A DNA stretch of 64,000 bases from Ceratothoa steindachneri (GCA_963969495.1 OZ018326.1:179283497-179347496); one strand, 5' to 3'. Shown: positions 48,075 through 60,411, counted from the stretch's first letter. Notes: generated by a model not told the origin, from the letters alone. Translations and numbers: made by a program.

Positions 48075-49060
48075 ATGGACAACTCCAAGGATCTTATCAT
48101 TTAGGATAGCGAAAATTCCTAGGACCCTGTCCATTAGGTAGAGGGAATTCCAAGGATCTTATCAATTTAGGAAGCGAGAACTCCGATGATTTTATCCATT
48201 AGGTAGCAAGAACTCCAAGGATCTTATCCATTAAGTAGGGAGAACTCCAAAGATCTCATCCATTAGGTAGCGAGAACTATAACGATCTCATTTATTATGT
48301 ATCGAGAAATCAAATGATCTTATCCAGTAGATAGAGGGAACTCAACGGTTCTTATCTTTTAGGCCACTAGAACTCTAAGGATCATCATATTCATTAGTTA
48401 GAGAGAACTCCAAGGATCTTATCCATCAGGTAGAGACAACACCAAGGATCTTATACATCAGGTAGCGAAGAGTCCAAGTATCTTATCCATTAGGCACCAG
48501 AAGTCCAAGAATATTAGACATTAGGTATAGGCAACATCAAGTATCTTATCCATTAGGCATGAGAACTCCAAGGATATTATTCATTAAGTAACGAGAATTC
48601 CAATGATCTTAGCCATTAGGTAGCCAGAACTTCAAAGACCTTATTCATTAAGCAGCGAGAAATCCAAGGATCATATCCATTATATAGCGAGAACTCCAAA
48701 GATCTTATAAATTAGGTAGCGAGAACTCCAAGGAACCTATCCATTAGATAGTAATAACTCCAAGGTTCTTGTCCATTAGGTAGCGAGAACTCCAATGATC
48801 TTATCGGTTAGATACAGGGAGCTCCACGGATCATATCCATTATTCCACGATAACTCCAAGGATCATATCCATTAGGTATCGAGATTTCCAAGGATCTTAT
48901 CCATTCGGTAGCGAGAACTCCAATGATCTTATACATAGGTTAGAGGAACTCCAATGATCTTATCCATTAGTTGCGAGAATTCCAAAGATCTTATCCATTA
49001 GGTAGATGGAACTCCAAGAATCTTATCCATTCGGTAGCGAAACTCCAAGGATCTTAGATT
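48075..49060. repeat. minisatellite, 32-bp unit, about 30 copies
   Basis: The unit is TAGGTAGCGAGAACTCCAAG followed by GATCTTATCCAT. Copies vary by substitutions and one- to three-base indels across the whole array. Confidence 0.93.
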
Positions 49061-49069
49061 CATAAATTG

Positions 49070-52000
49070 AAGCATATTATTATCTAAGGAAAATATATTC
49101 TATGTGTTCCCAACCTTGTGCAGGGTGGAGAGTTTTGACAGCTTGAGCCATTAATCTCCCAAGGATACAAGCTGCATTATTTAACTGTTAGTCCAAATTT
49201 ATCTCGATGGTCACATAGTTTACTTTCATTAAGGATAGCACATGATCACATTCCTAACACATGAACACATCCCACAATCCCAAGTTGGCTAAATCATTTT
49301 TGAAAACTGTTTCGAGGTCCAATCAGATTTGAGCGAAATGTCATTATTTTTCTCATATATTTTCTAAAAATATCATAAAAGAATTCAATAACAGATGTTT
49401 TTTTTATTCATTCTCTCAAAAATATTAGATTAAGATATTCTTTACATATCAGACTAGAAGTTGAAAAATCTAATAAGTATGAAACAGCAAAATAAAATAA
49501 AGAGAACGGGTAGGCTTATATTGAAATTTAGTAAAACTCGCTATTTTCATCTTTTGGGATATCTAATAATAGTTTGCTTTCAATATTTTCTAAGTCAGTT
49601 CCCAAGTCAATCAATTCCTGCCCTCGAAGTGAGCTTCTCGGAGAAGAAATTAACTGCATATAAAAAAATTACCCAAGTCAATACACTAACAACTCTTCAA
49701 ATTCGGTTTGTTTAGCTTTACATTGCAATTTACTGAATTATACATTCTTGCAATTCTGTTAACTTCACAACTCTTGGAGACTATTCTCAACCAATTGGTT
49801 AATGTGGTTCATAAAAAAATCATTTGATGAGCCATAGTCTGTTTTATCATAATTTTAGCGATTATCAATGTCTCTTTAGGTTTTAAAATTATATGAAACT
49901 CTTCCTGTCGACATCACGTTTAGATGCCCCTAGCTTAATTTCCAGTTCTTTTAAGTTACTAGACATAATATGAAGGGATTTGCCACTTTAACTTGTCATT
50001 CAATTCATTAAATGATGATAAAATTTGTAAAAACATTATTCTATAAATGAATAAGATGATATCTTTTTAGATGAAAATTATCAATCAGTCAAGAGCAGAT
50101 TACATTCGTCAAGGCATTTGATAAACCGCATAAACCTGAATCTTGACTTAACAACGAACATTCGTACGAATAGGAATCTCTTTGTAACTATTTCTAAAAA
50201 ATAATGAAACAAAGCTAGGCAAGAATTAACTAGCTATCTATTATAATTTCATGATATAATGCATTCCTAATGCGATCATGACTGAACTCCCTTCTTCCCT
50301 ATGTTTAAATTCCGATATTTCCCATTTAAAAACGAGTCTCCGAAATGCTCAGAGATTTTATTATTTCTAAAGACGAAGGATCTTTTTAACTTCGAGATCT
50401 CGACATGACGGCAACAAACACTTAAAGACTGGGTATTGTTATTTACTTAGGAAGGATGCGATGTCTAAATGAAATGGGATGTCTAAATGAAAAAAATGGC
50501 TACGAATTTTTTAATATCCATTTCGACTCTCGACAGAATAAGGGTCTAATTTAACGAATATGGCAAAAATCTTCATGCATAGGTATTCGAATTAATCCGT
50601 GAACATGTTTAACTTTTATTAAATTGGTTATAGGTGGTACAACTAGGACCAGTCTATTTTTAGTTACGAGTAAGATAAAATAAGAAAGAAGTCCTTTTTT
50701 TTAGCAGCATAATTTGGGAAGACCCATGGGATGAGGGTTTTGAAAATAATCAGGCAAGAAATGAAAAACAGGCTACAGCGACCACCCCAATGTGGTAACC
50801 TATCTCTTATGGTTCTGGTAGCCGTTTAGAAGAGTGAAGAATCGAACTCATTTAAATGCATTGATACAGAAATAACTTTCTATCGCGGCTTGTTAATGGA
50901 AAATGGAGTCATTGGCAGTTCGCAAAAAGTGTGGTCTACATAAACTCCAAAGAACGAGTGTGGCTAAGTAGGCAGGAATGATCCATAGTAGGCCCTCTAA
51001 AAGTCCATCAAAATTGTTTTATCTTACGTGAGACAAAAATACTTCGGGTTATCTTTTCAGAACTCCTTAAACAATGGCTTGAAGAGTGGTTGTTATTAGA
51101 GACACTAAAAAAAGTAAATAAATTATTAAATAATCAACTTTAATTAGTCGAAAAAATTACTTCATTCTTATTTAGAGTTGTTACAGAAATCTGAGTGTAG
51201 TTAATGCATGTCTGTGTAATTTTTGGGTGGGATATTATTTTCCGTTTATATCATAATTCCATATTGCCATAAATAACTATACATTCCCTTCTTGTTTTCT
51301 TAAAAATATTATTTAGATTTCAATTAAAATTAATTCTAAAACAAATTTAAAAAAAAAAACATTTTTTACATTCAACAAAAAGGCCCAAGTCCACAATAAA
51401 TCCTCATTTCTCTTCAATCCTAATCAGGTTTGGGTGTTAAGTAAATTTTACTCCATAAAAACGCCCCCAATTCCCAACTCAACAATCGACTTTACACCCC
51501 TTGCCATCATAAACAGAAAAAAAGTTTTAAAAAAACAACCTTTCAATCCTGTTTTCAGCACTTACCTCGAAGTGCCCTTCTCGCCTGTCATTCACTTCCC
51601 TTCCAAAAAAAAAACCCTTTTGAATTCTCAGGGTCCTTTTTGCCGCTCCCCCAAACAGGGACAAAAACTGCCAAAAACCCGTTTCTCCACGTGCCAGGAA
51701 GAGGGTGATGGCAACTCTGTCATATAATAATTGACTCTCCTTTACAACCCTTTCGCAGGAAGGAGAGAAAAGGGTCCATTTCGAGGGAGTAGACCGACAT
51801 CAGATAACAAGCCTATATTTGACCATTTCGATACAATTGAGGCACGAAATTAAGATAGTTGTGCTCGACGGCTTGGGGCAGATTAAAATATTCAATTAAC
51901 ATATTTTACAGCGTCCAGAAATTGGAGGAAAATGCATACCGCTTCATTATATTTTCAGTGCAATTATAGACCAATTCAACTCATAAAAAAAGGAAGTGTT

Positions 52001-52873
52001 ATTTTTTACGGTTACGCGTGTATGGAAGATATCGATTCAGTATCAGTGCAATAGATAAGCAACCCTTTAGTGTGCTAGGAGAAAGATTTATGAGTTAAGC
52101 ATATAAAAAACGTGAGACTCTATGGGTCTGAGCTGCAGTGCATTCCTAAATCTAATAAGTGAATTTTATAAGATGATTACAATTCTATAGATCCGGTACA
52201 AAGTTTTCTAATACTATTCCCGTAATTTACATTTTGGGGGCTTTTATCTATAACATCTTCTTTTATATTTACTTTTAAATTGTAAAACCATTTAATATTG
52301 CGAAAGCTTAGATTAATTCTCATCTCAATGTTTCAGTTTGAAATAATTGAATATTGAGGTCTTCGATTCTCTCTCCATGATAGATTTATTTTTTCATTTC
52401 AGGTATCTTTTCATTCTACCTTCTCGAGGATTTCTTCAGCTTTTTTTCACACAGTTATAACACAGCAGCATAGAACCAGATGAAGTCAAACGAATCTTTT
52501 ATGAAATGACAACATTGTATCTAAAATTTTTGAGAATGAGTTAAGGAACTGCTCTCTTAACGTTAGGCTTGGATACACTGCAGTTAAGTTTCTAATTTGT
52601 AGGGATTATTATACTTTTTTTATATTTAAACTTTCGTTGACGACTCAACAACATTTTTAACATGACACAATTTAATTCTTTTATTTGTCACCTTTTAGAT
52701 CATTCCTAAATCTAGTCAAAATATTTCCTCAGCTCTAAAAAAAAAATTCCCTTCACGTCTCATTTCATCTGCAAATTTTGAAACCATTAAATATGTCATT
52801 AAATTTTAAATGATATCGAAATAAAAACAGGACACTAGGACACTCAAATGACTGTGTAATATTTTTTATTCAA
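49070..52873. other. long stretch without a gene
   Basis: AT-rich throughout. A 97-codon open frame at 51434-51727 (+) is pyrimidine-rich and unrecognised. No repeats or transposon ends could be supported. Confidence 0.4.
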
Positions 52874-53241
52874 CAGGGTGTTCATAAAGTCTAGACAAAA
52901 GCAAAATGCATATTTTCAATAAAAAATAACTACATTTTATTTAATTGAAATATTAATAAATAACATCTTGGGTGTTATTTACACCATTTGTGATGGCAAG
53001 TTCGATGCGCTTTGGGAGATTCACCCGATGAACACGATGCATTAACTCCAAATATCCGTGAATTTGAGCGAATTCATTTATGAGGCGCTGTTCGCTCAGG
53101 TGTCTCGTATCTTTAATTTTCCTTGAGTACACCTTCGCCCTTAGCATACATACCCCGGACAAAGAAGTAAATGGGGGTAAGGTCTGGTGAACCCGGAGAC
53201 CATTTTGATATTTCCTATGTGCCCAGACTTTAGGGACACTG
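52874..53241 (-). mobile_element. internally deleted mariner-type element
   Basis: The left end starts CAGGGTGTTCATAAAGTCTA. The right end, reversed, starts CAGTGTCCCTAAAGTCTGGG. TA follows the right end (53242-53243); the left flank is AA, so one side is mutated. At 368 bp only the C-terminal end of the transposase is left. Confidence 0.75.
52953..53215 (-). pseudogene. mariner-type transposase C-terminal remnant
   Basis: Minus strand: KWSPGSPDLTPIYFFVRGM, equivalent to the WSPRSPDLTP-DFFLWG block, with the catalytic aspartate position changed to Y. Then, in the frame 53162-52953, VYSRKIKDTRHLSEQ and HGYLELMHRVHRVNLPKRIE. The N-terminal three quarters are deleted. It cannot be active. Confidence 0.75.
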
Positions 53242-53244
53242 TAT

Positions 53245-54509
53245 ATTGTCTACTTCAATACGATGCTTCCTTGCAGGTGAGGCTTTAAGCTTTCTTGGCA
53301 AAGAAAGGCATAAAAGTTCTTCTGAAAGGTTGTTGGTACACATCAACAACACTAAACAGCAAAAACAACGAAATCTGAAATCAGCTACAAGGAAAAGACG
53401 TCAATACAATTGGTCAAAAGACTTTTAGGCATCTTCCCTATCGCACTCGTGTACTAGGTAACATTTTAATCCCAAATTATCCAGTGTAAGACTGAGACCG
53501 TCGTGTGAGTTCAATAAAGCAACCTGAAATAGGCTTAAGAAATCGCCCCTATGCCTTAATGAATTCAAGACCTCATGAAATCTGATTGATAGATAAAGCT
53601 GTCTATTCCCAGCTGAGCTCATGGGGATAGACTACAAAAAACAGGTTAAAAATAAAAGGAACAAAATTATATCAACTTCAATGGTTGGGCACCATTGGCC
53701 ACCCTAAAGAACAAAAGGCCTCACTAAACAAACCTCTGATCACTTTATTCCCGCCTCTTTTAGCTTCCAACCGATTGCTTCAGGTCATCTCAAGTTAAAA
53801 AACATCTTTTTTAGATGCAATTAGGACGAACTCACAAAGCGCGTGAGGGACGCAAAGAATGGGTACTGATAAAACCACGAGGGTAGTTTTATCCAATGGA
53901 TCAAGTATAAAGGGACAAACAGATAAAGGTGGATCAAGAAAAAATGGAATTATGGATTTTAACAATGACAAAGATTATAATACCAAAACTTCTGAACCCC
54001 AAATAGTGATTTTGGTACATTATAAATCCTCTACGAAATTTTTACAAAGACAACAAACACTCAAACATACAAGCTTGTACCCCCTAGAAGATGTGGACTA
54101 GGCGATGGGAGACGCTTCACCCGGGGGCGTAATTTCGTCCATGGGAGAATTTTTAATCGCACACTGACGAAGGCGGAATATAGACTTGATAATTAAGGCC
54201 ATTTCTGGCACATCTTTTATTACACAACATAAAATTGTTATCAATAAATCACAATTCTGCCGTTACATTTCACACAATTATTTGTCATTGGCGCGTCGCG
54301 AATAAGTCTGTTAAGTTCCATTAGGGGTAAATCTAAAATATTTAAGGGCAAGAACGAAATTTCTTATGTATTTACAATTCCCCCAAGGTAGTGAAAAGGT
54401 CCCACCCACCACCACCCACCTAGTGAAGAGCGGTGAAGGAAGCGAAACGTGATAGCTGAGGAAAGCAGAATTTTGTGTGCAAAAAATAATGCGCTATATC
54501 ATTTACATC

Positions 54510-54510
<1 letters not shown>
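53245..54510. other. no gene seen
   Basis: Short open frames only, for example 53859-54101 (+), with no recognisable content. Confidence 0.4.

Positions 54511-54593
<83 letters not shown>
54511..54593. repeat. (TA)n microsatellite
   Basis: About 41 TA units. Confidence 0.97.
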
Positions 54594-54595
<2 letters not shown>

Positions 54596-54752
54596 TTCAT
54601 GAACGAGAAAGAATGATGAAAATGAATCCAACAAACCGCAAGAAACAGAAAACGGGAAAAATTTTCTTCGGAAATATTATTTCCTAATTCGCATAAATTC
54701 CGTACATGGGTGGGATCAAAGTGGATGCTCGCTGCCTCAGTGTGAACGGTTC

Positions 54753-54877
<125 letters not shown>

Positions 54878-54879
54878 CA

Positions 54880-55665
54880 GAGTAGTTATTTTTGGTGGCT
54901 AAAAGACCGGTTTTTGTGTATGTGAATTCTTTTTAAAAGTAAAAGGTACATTTGAGAGTTTGCCAAGGTCTATTCTGAGCCTAGGCCTATCGGTGAGTGG
55001 CGTCGGGCGGGCGAAGGAGTACATCAATAATGGAATTAGAGGGTGAACACTTTCACCAGGCAATTCGCCCCGATAGATGCGCTCACCCCTCCCCTCCCCC
55101 GCCCCTCAGGACCCTTGAACAAAAAGGTTATCTGATTTGCCGAGCGCCTTTTTGCCGCCTTTCTCGAACTCAAAAATCTGCGCTCAAGGTCGGACGCGAG
55201 AGGCACGAAAGGCCTTCGTTCCGCGCTATTTGTGAAGCTTTAAAACATGCTTGTTCGGTGGGGACGGGGGGGGAGGTTCTCGCTGCACGCGGCCAACTTT
55301 ACTTATAAATAAAGAGAGGGGAATCTTGACCCGATTCTAGTACGGTTCCTGAAAATAAGATGTCTTCATGCAGAACAACGAAGAGTGGCTCATGAGAGTT
55401 ACTTGGCCCACACTCTAGCGCTCCTAGTAGTCTCCTCTTTTAAGTAGTCGAGGCATATATCATCCATAGGTTTTCACTACTCTTAACTTCAGTATTTATT
55501 TTGTCAAGCTCGACTACGGTGATGCCCTCGTTAGTTCTCTAATTTTTAATGTTTTTTCTAGTGCTCCTATTTCTTGTTATGATACTTATTGGAAGTAATA
55601 TCTTTTTAGTATTATAATATTTAGCAATATTATTATTAAGTAGTAGTAGAATGCAATTTCGAATG
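54880..55665. other. no firm gene; GC-rich island at 55000-55290
   Basis: GC- and CpG-richer than the surrounding tens of kilobases, with a 103-codon open frame (54997-55308, +) lacking any recognised motif. It could be a CpG-rich regulatory patch or old repeat. Confidence 0.3.
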
Positions 55666-55669
55666 GAAA

Positions 55670-55850
55670 CAACGCTTCCAATTTTAGCGAAGTTAAGCCA
55701 CATCGGTTGTGTTTAGTGGCTGGATGGAGTTCCATTCACAGTGGCTGCCAGACGCTGTAGATGGCCGTGGTTCAGATCCCACGTTAATCAGTAGGTCTCC
55801 ACTGAGAAATTAAATAATCTTAAGCAGTGTAGCTCAAAACTATTAAAAAG
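55670..55850 (+). mobile_element. 5S rRNA-derived SINE with a tRNA-type B box
   Basis: From 55686, GCGAAGTTAAGCCACATCGG, then TTTAGTGGCTGGATGG and GACGCTGTAGA follow eukaryotic 5S rRNA in order. They match the A box AGCGAAGTTAAGC, the GGTTAGTACTTGGATGGG region and the GGTGCTGTAGG end. Directly behind is GTGGTTCAGATCCC, close to a tRNA B box, then GTAGGTCTCCACTGAG and an A-rich end near 55850. The first 40-50 bases of 5S are not recognisable. It is a SINE of the 5S class and not a functional 5S gene. Confidence 0.72.
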
Positions 55851-56029
55851 ACTTCTTTAGATAAAGAATTTAGGAGGGGGAGAGGAACTATCTCGTACAG
55901 CCCCGACGCTTTTGATAAAACGAGATATTAATAAGTGTAGATGGATCCGATCGCAGGCGAACATCTATCATCTTCTCATAATATTTAAATTTTAATTTTA
56001 TCTCTGAGTTCGTTTTTTTAATACATTTT

Positions 56030-56190
56030 ATTTATTATTGTTCTTAGTAAAATTGTATTTTATGAATGGGAAACCTAAAACATGGAGGAAGGTGGATTTT
56101 GTTTGAAAGGTGAACCTGAGTTTCGCGTGCCGAAAATTTATTGGCGTGCCACCTATGGCACGCGTGCCATAGATTTCATGACCCTCTCGC
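56030..56190 (-). mobile_element. hAT-like MITE fragment, inverted copy
   Basis: The reverse complement of 56057-56133 matches 56625-56701 almost exactly (for example AACTCAGGTTCACCTTTCAA and CCTTCCTCCATGTTTT). The GGCACGCGTGCCATAG part near 56158 is the typical subterminal hAT motif. The outer end is lost. Confidence 0.65.
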
Positions 56191-56579
56191 GGTTCTGACT
56201 CGGAATTTACATTAATTCTAACCTTATTTTGTTGTTGGCAGAGACGTGATCTCTGATAGAGCGATTTTGAGTCTGGGTTTCCGTGGCGCACGGCTGTACA
56301 CCCATTAAGGCCCCTTAAGGAGGTGTAAGATACGTGTATTAAAGTGCTTTTTGCTATCGTGGAAGCAGGGTATAAGTACCGATAGAGAGGTACCTAAAAT
56401 TGGATGCGGTAGGCTTTGTTCTTAGTCATTTTATATCCGATTGGATTTCTTTCAGAAATTCTCTTCGTGTCGCTCTCTATCCATCCTACTCTTCCAGAAT
56501 ACCCTGAATGGCGTGGGGCATTAACTCACCTCTTTGGAAAGGGTTTAACGCAAGAACTATCCGGATATTTAATCTAGGA

Positions 56580-57069
56580 CAGGGGTGGGAAATGCATGGC
56601 ACGCTTAAACTTGTCTAGAACCTTTTCCAGCACGCAAAACTCAGGTTCACCTTTCAAACAAAATCCACCTTCCTCCATGTTTTGGGTTTCCCATTCATAA
56701 AATAAATGCAGATAAAAGATTTATTCTGTACTATTTAGTTGAATCATGTTAAAATACTTAACTTAAGTATGTTTATATAGTAAAATTATACTCTTAAACG
56801 CTTTTAAAAATACCCATGTAATCAGCAGGGTAAAACGAAATTTAATTAAAAATTGATCGATTAAATTCGCTATATCTTACATGACCTACAATAATTACCC
56901 ACTGTATCCTTTGATTGTACCACTCTAGTGGAAATTGGAAAAGGATCTTTCCATATTTAAATGACACCATAATACTTTTTTCTCTCAAATTTCGATCGTT
57001 TGGAATTTTTGTTTTAAAGATTTGGCCGTTTTTGATACGCACACTTAAACAGGTTGCCCCCCACCCCTA
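56580..57069. mobile_element. hAT-like MITE
   Basis: The left end starts CAGGGGTGGGAAATGCATGG. The right end, reversed, starts TAGGGGTGGGGGGCAACCTG. The length is 490 bp with no transposase. A target duplication of 8 bp is not clear. Related ends occur at 47213-47622. Confidence 0.7.
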
Positions 57070-57129
57070 GGACAAATCAGTATCTATTATTCACCTGCGC
57101 AAACAGATTTAGAGGCAGTAATGTGATTA

Positions 57130-57300
57130 CCGGTGTTTGTGTCTGTCGGTGAACGGGATATCTCAAAACGTTATTGCCGAATTTCATTAAATTTTGTGGT
57201 TTGATCTTGGAGTCGAGAAAGATTCGATTAGATTTGGGAGTAAATCGAGATCAAAAAGCGGATTTGGCACCAATTATCCACTTTGACATTGCGAGAGGGG
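57130..57300. repeat. dispersed repeat, GTCTGTCGG family, copy 2
   Basis: Reads GTCTGTCGGTGAACGGGATA, then TTGCCGAATTTCATTAAATT and ATTATCCACTTTGACATTGC. It aligns with 47805-48000. The layout resembles a repeat seen in many animal genomes; I cannot name the carrier element. Confidence 0.55.
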
Positions 57301-57736
57301 GCTTTTACTGACATTCAGAGGGAGGCATGAAATAAGTCGGGATAGTTAATAAATGCAAGGGATAACCTTGCGATGTATCATTAAATTCCCTGACTGCCTC
57401 TGGAGGGCTATGTCTCCTGGACCTAAAAGCAACTGATATGGGGATGTACCTGGGCCTATTGACTGAAAGCGAGGCAGGTCAGGGAGTGTGGTATCGAGAA
57501 GTCGCGATACTGGAGGTCTTATTAACCATATTGACCATAGAGGTAGAGCATGCCAACTTTAAAATAGCATTCGACTCCCAAATCACTGCAATATTCCCTG
57601 ACCTTGCGCAATTATTTTCACTTGCCATATTTTGAAAAACAACAATTAATATTAAAGTAGCAAAACATAAGGAATGGACTTTTAAAATTTGGGGGCAATA
57701 GTAGTTCGTAACAATAAAATATAACATTATTAACTC

Positions 57737-58569
57737 TGTCAGAGAGCGAGAGAGACGCGGACAAAGAGGCCTAGAGAGTACCCCAAAAGACGAGTCAAAC
57801 TGGAGCTTGTAACCCAAATCAGTAAGATGGCGCTAGGCTCCTGCCCGTGGCGCCTTTGAGACGGAATGGAGCCCGCATCTGACGACAAACAAAATCACTT
57901 CCGTCGAAGTCGTATATATTTCCCAACACGGGAACGAGCAAAGCAATATACAAGCAGGAGTCATGCAGTACTCACGCAGTGTCCAAGCAGTAATCCAGAG
58001 GATTCGTTTGAATCAGCCAAGGACACGACGCGCAACTTCTTAAGCGATTCCCCGGCACCCTAAGGGCTCGCAGGCAAAAAACCAGTTGTTCAGAGCTACA
58101 GCAGTCAAGGAAGTAATGACTCATTAGGGAATAACGCGGATCGCTACGTGCCCTACAAGGATATCCGCTCAAACAACCCCTCGAGGCCCCCTTCTTGGAA
58201 AATCGTAAGCCTATTACATTTTTCTCTATCACCGTCGAAGAGGGGTGACACTTTCCGACTACGAAGATTCACCTCATCATCTTCTCCCGTTTTCTTTCGG
58301 GTAAATATTGTGCTCAAATAGTGTATCATTTATTGTTAAATTCTTTTATTTCTCTGTATAATAGTAAAGATTACTTTGTTTCTCTTGTTTAAATCCCAGA
58401 ATCACACAAAAAGCCATTGAACTATTTGACTAAGTCGGCCAACGGTAGAAAACGCACTCGCATATCCCACGCACTTAAAAGGGGCATTCCTCCGCGTCTG
58501 CTTGTCGCCTCTTCTCCCTTGTCTAGGGAGGGCAAGCGAAGGTGAGTGAAGCCTACCTGACTTACGACA
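57737..58569. mobile_element. solo LTR, family A, third copy
   Basis: Starts TGTCAGAGAGCGAGAG and ends CTGACTTACGACA. Flanks are AACTC (57732-57736) and TACTC (58570-58574), a 5-bp duplication with one mismatch. The length is 833 bp. It is closest to 23835-24715, and all three family A copies lie in the same orientation. Confidence 0.87.
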
Positions 58570-58796
58570 TACTCCCTTCCAACACATACCCAGCAACATA
58601 GCCTTTATTTACACAGCTTTCGTCGCACAACATTTAGTAATCGACTCCAGTAAATAATCACATATGAGCTCATTTCGTTGTTTTATTCACATTCCTACAC
58701 CTACTGCTTTAAATACTTTTTTTCATACCTAATCTTCATTATTTATATTTTCCAATAATTTCATAACTTGCTTAAACTTCCCACCAAGTTTCACAG

Positions 58797-58990
58797 CACT
58801 CTCGCTAACCTAGTGGATTTCCAGCGTCGAGGCACAGGTTCGAACCTTACGAGAGCGGACACAAACATTCTGCGTTGTCATGGGCTGCCGCCCATTGTCG
58901 GTACGCTGAAATCTACCCCCGCGAGGTGTAAATAGCTCCACACGCATCATCACTCACATATATAATTACAACACCGCTATCATTCCTTTC
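58797..58990 (+). mobile_element. SINE, second copy of the tRNA-headed family
   Basis: The head CTCTCGCTAACCTAGTGGAT ... GGTTCGAACCTTACGAGAGC keeps the A and B boxes and the acceptor stem but has lost about a dozen bases around the anticodon arm. GGACACAAAC follows at once, as in 40945-41270. The body has TACCCCCGCGAGGTGTAAAT, a diverged match to the first copy. Confidence 0.75.
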
Positions 58991-59480
58991 TCTTATTCAT
59001 GACAACATACATACTCTCTCCTCTTTTCCTGAACTCTGCCTATGGAGTACTAAAGTTCCCTATGAGGGTACTCAAGTCCATATACCTCTGAAACAGAACC
59101 AGGAATGGTTCTATGCTCGCTGGTTGGTGTCAAAACAATACCACCCCCGCTCACTTTCCAAAGAGGGTCTGGCCCCTGGTCCCTTTATCGGGTTTAACAA
59201 CGATATTTATGTACATTTCATTATCCAGCCGGGAGATCTCGTCCACGGTGCAATTTACTGGCCTAGTGTTATAATTCTGCCCCCCCCCCCCCACATTTCA
59301 TCAAATTTTCCACAAACCATTTTCACAAAATATCATTTACTACTCCACCCCGACTCCAAACGCTTGTTGCAGAACGGCCTCAAGAATGCTGAGAACTTTC
59401 CTTGTCTAGTGGCGCAAGAACATATAGGCTGGGTAGCTTCTAAACATCTTTACTTCCCACAACTACACATCTTTCCTTAA
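58932..59480 (+). CDS. unrecognised open frame without ATG
   Basis: A single frame without stops runs 182 codons to TAA at 59478-59480. It contains no ATG; the first possible non-standard start is TTG at 59124. Codons 35-110 read like a protein, with an aromatic-rich NQEWFYARWLVSKQYH and GPFIGFNNDIYVHFI, then QPGDLVHGAIYW. From about 59275 a C-run gives four prolines and the text becomes less convincing. The 5' part overlaps the SINE body, so the coding part, if any, begins after about 59000. It could be an exon, a piece of an unlisted transposon or chance. No domain is recognised. Confidence 0.25.
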   Translation: MAPHASSLTYIITTPLSFLSLIHDNIHTLSSFPELCLWSTKVPYEGTQVHIPLKQNQEWFYARWLVSKQYHPRSLSKEGLAPGPFIGFNNDIYVHFIIQPGDLVHGAIYWPSVIILPPPPHISSNFPQTIFTKYHLLLHPDSKRLLQNGLKNAENFPCLVAQEHIGWVASKHLYFPQLHIFP

Positions 59481-59544
59481 CGATCCTTTTACAACAACGT
59501 TATGACATGGCCTCGATAGTTTTATCTTTAGTTTAATTTCTTAA

Positions 59545-59806
59545 CTAGTGCATTTTGACATTCTGCAACCGATGTATTTTTGCAATCAGCACAACAACTG
59601 CTGCATTTTGATATTCTGCAATTGCTGCATTTTGGCATTCTGAAACTGCAGCATTTTGGAATTCTGCAGCCGGTGCATTTGGGCATTGTGCAACTGCTGC
59701 ATTTTGGCATTCTGCAACTGGTACATTATGGTATTCTGTAACTGGTATATTATGGCATTCGGAAACTACTGCATTTTGGTATTCTGCAACTGCAGCATTT
59801 TCTTTC
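59545..59806. repeat. minisatellite, 24-bp unit, about 11 copies
   Basis: The unit is TGCATTTTGGCATTCTGCAA followed by CTGC. Since 24 is divisible by 3, the minus strand shows eight-residue repeats of the type AVAEYQNA in an open frame, which is an artefact. It starts exactly where the LINE fragment ends. Confidence 0.93.
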
Positions 59807-60335
59807 TTACTAGACACAGACCAATCACAATATAAATTCCTCCCCCTCTCCTATGCCTAACCCATGTGTATTTATTTATCCACATCCTTGTACTGAAAAA
59901 TGTGTGTGTTACACATAAGGTTCTTTCAACACAGTATCTTATCACTCTTTCTCCATTTTCATTCCCCCCGGGTCTACCAGAAGCTCCAGTTATCCCCTCT
60001 CTCATGATGTCACCTATTCTTCCATCCCATCTCGTGCCACCATCCACCGATACCCATTCCCAATTCCACCCACCACTCGCCCCAACTCATTCTAGAACCT
60101 CGCTTTCTCAGCATCACTTCGATCATCACAGGGGCCATACACTACAACCACCGACAATTTCACCCACATAATTCTCGTGCCCACACATTCATATCCAGTC
60201 AGATAACTCGTGTCACTCCATTTAAAAGCAGCGCCACACACTCTTTACTTCAACTACCCTGAACTACACCTGATCGTACTCCATCCATCCCAAACTCTTC
60301 ATTCTATTTCATGTTTGTCTCACATGGTTTAAACA
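59806..60335 (-). pseudogene. LINE endonuclease fragment, second copy of the 25-kb family
   Basis: Minus-strand frame 60047-59766 reads RIGDIMREGITGASGRPGGN, then ENGERVIRYCVERTLCVTHT and INKYTWVRHRR. These match REGITGVFGTRGENKNGERV and its continuation at 25660-25800. Upstream nucleotide text such as GTGAGACAAACATGAAAT (near 60320) matches 25328. It is cut on one side by a (TA)n tract and on the other by a minisatellite. No RT is left. Confidence 0.75.
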
Positions 60336-60346
60336 TCTGTATCTAC

Positions 60347-60348
<2 letters not shown>

Positions 60349-60404
<56 letters not shown>
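60349..60404. repeat. (TA)n microsatellite
   Basis: About 28 TA units, bordered by the LINE fragment. Confidence 0.97.

Positions 60405-60411
<7 letters not shown>

Noticed and set aside
54997..55308. 103-codon frame in a GC-rich patch
   Set aside because: No motif, no splice context and a base composition that makes stops rare; kept only as a region note.
55686..55760. Functional 5S rRNA gene
   Set aside because: The first third of 5S is not recognisable, conserved positions are altered and a SINE-like tail follows.
59528..59817. Cys- or Asn-rich repeat proteins on the minus strand
   Set aside because: They are translations of the 24-bp minisatellite.
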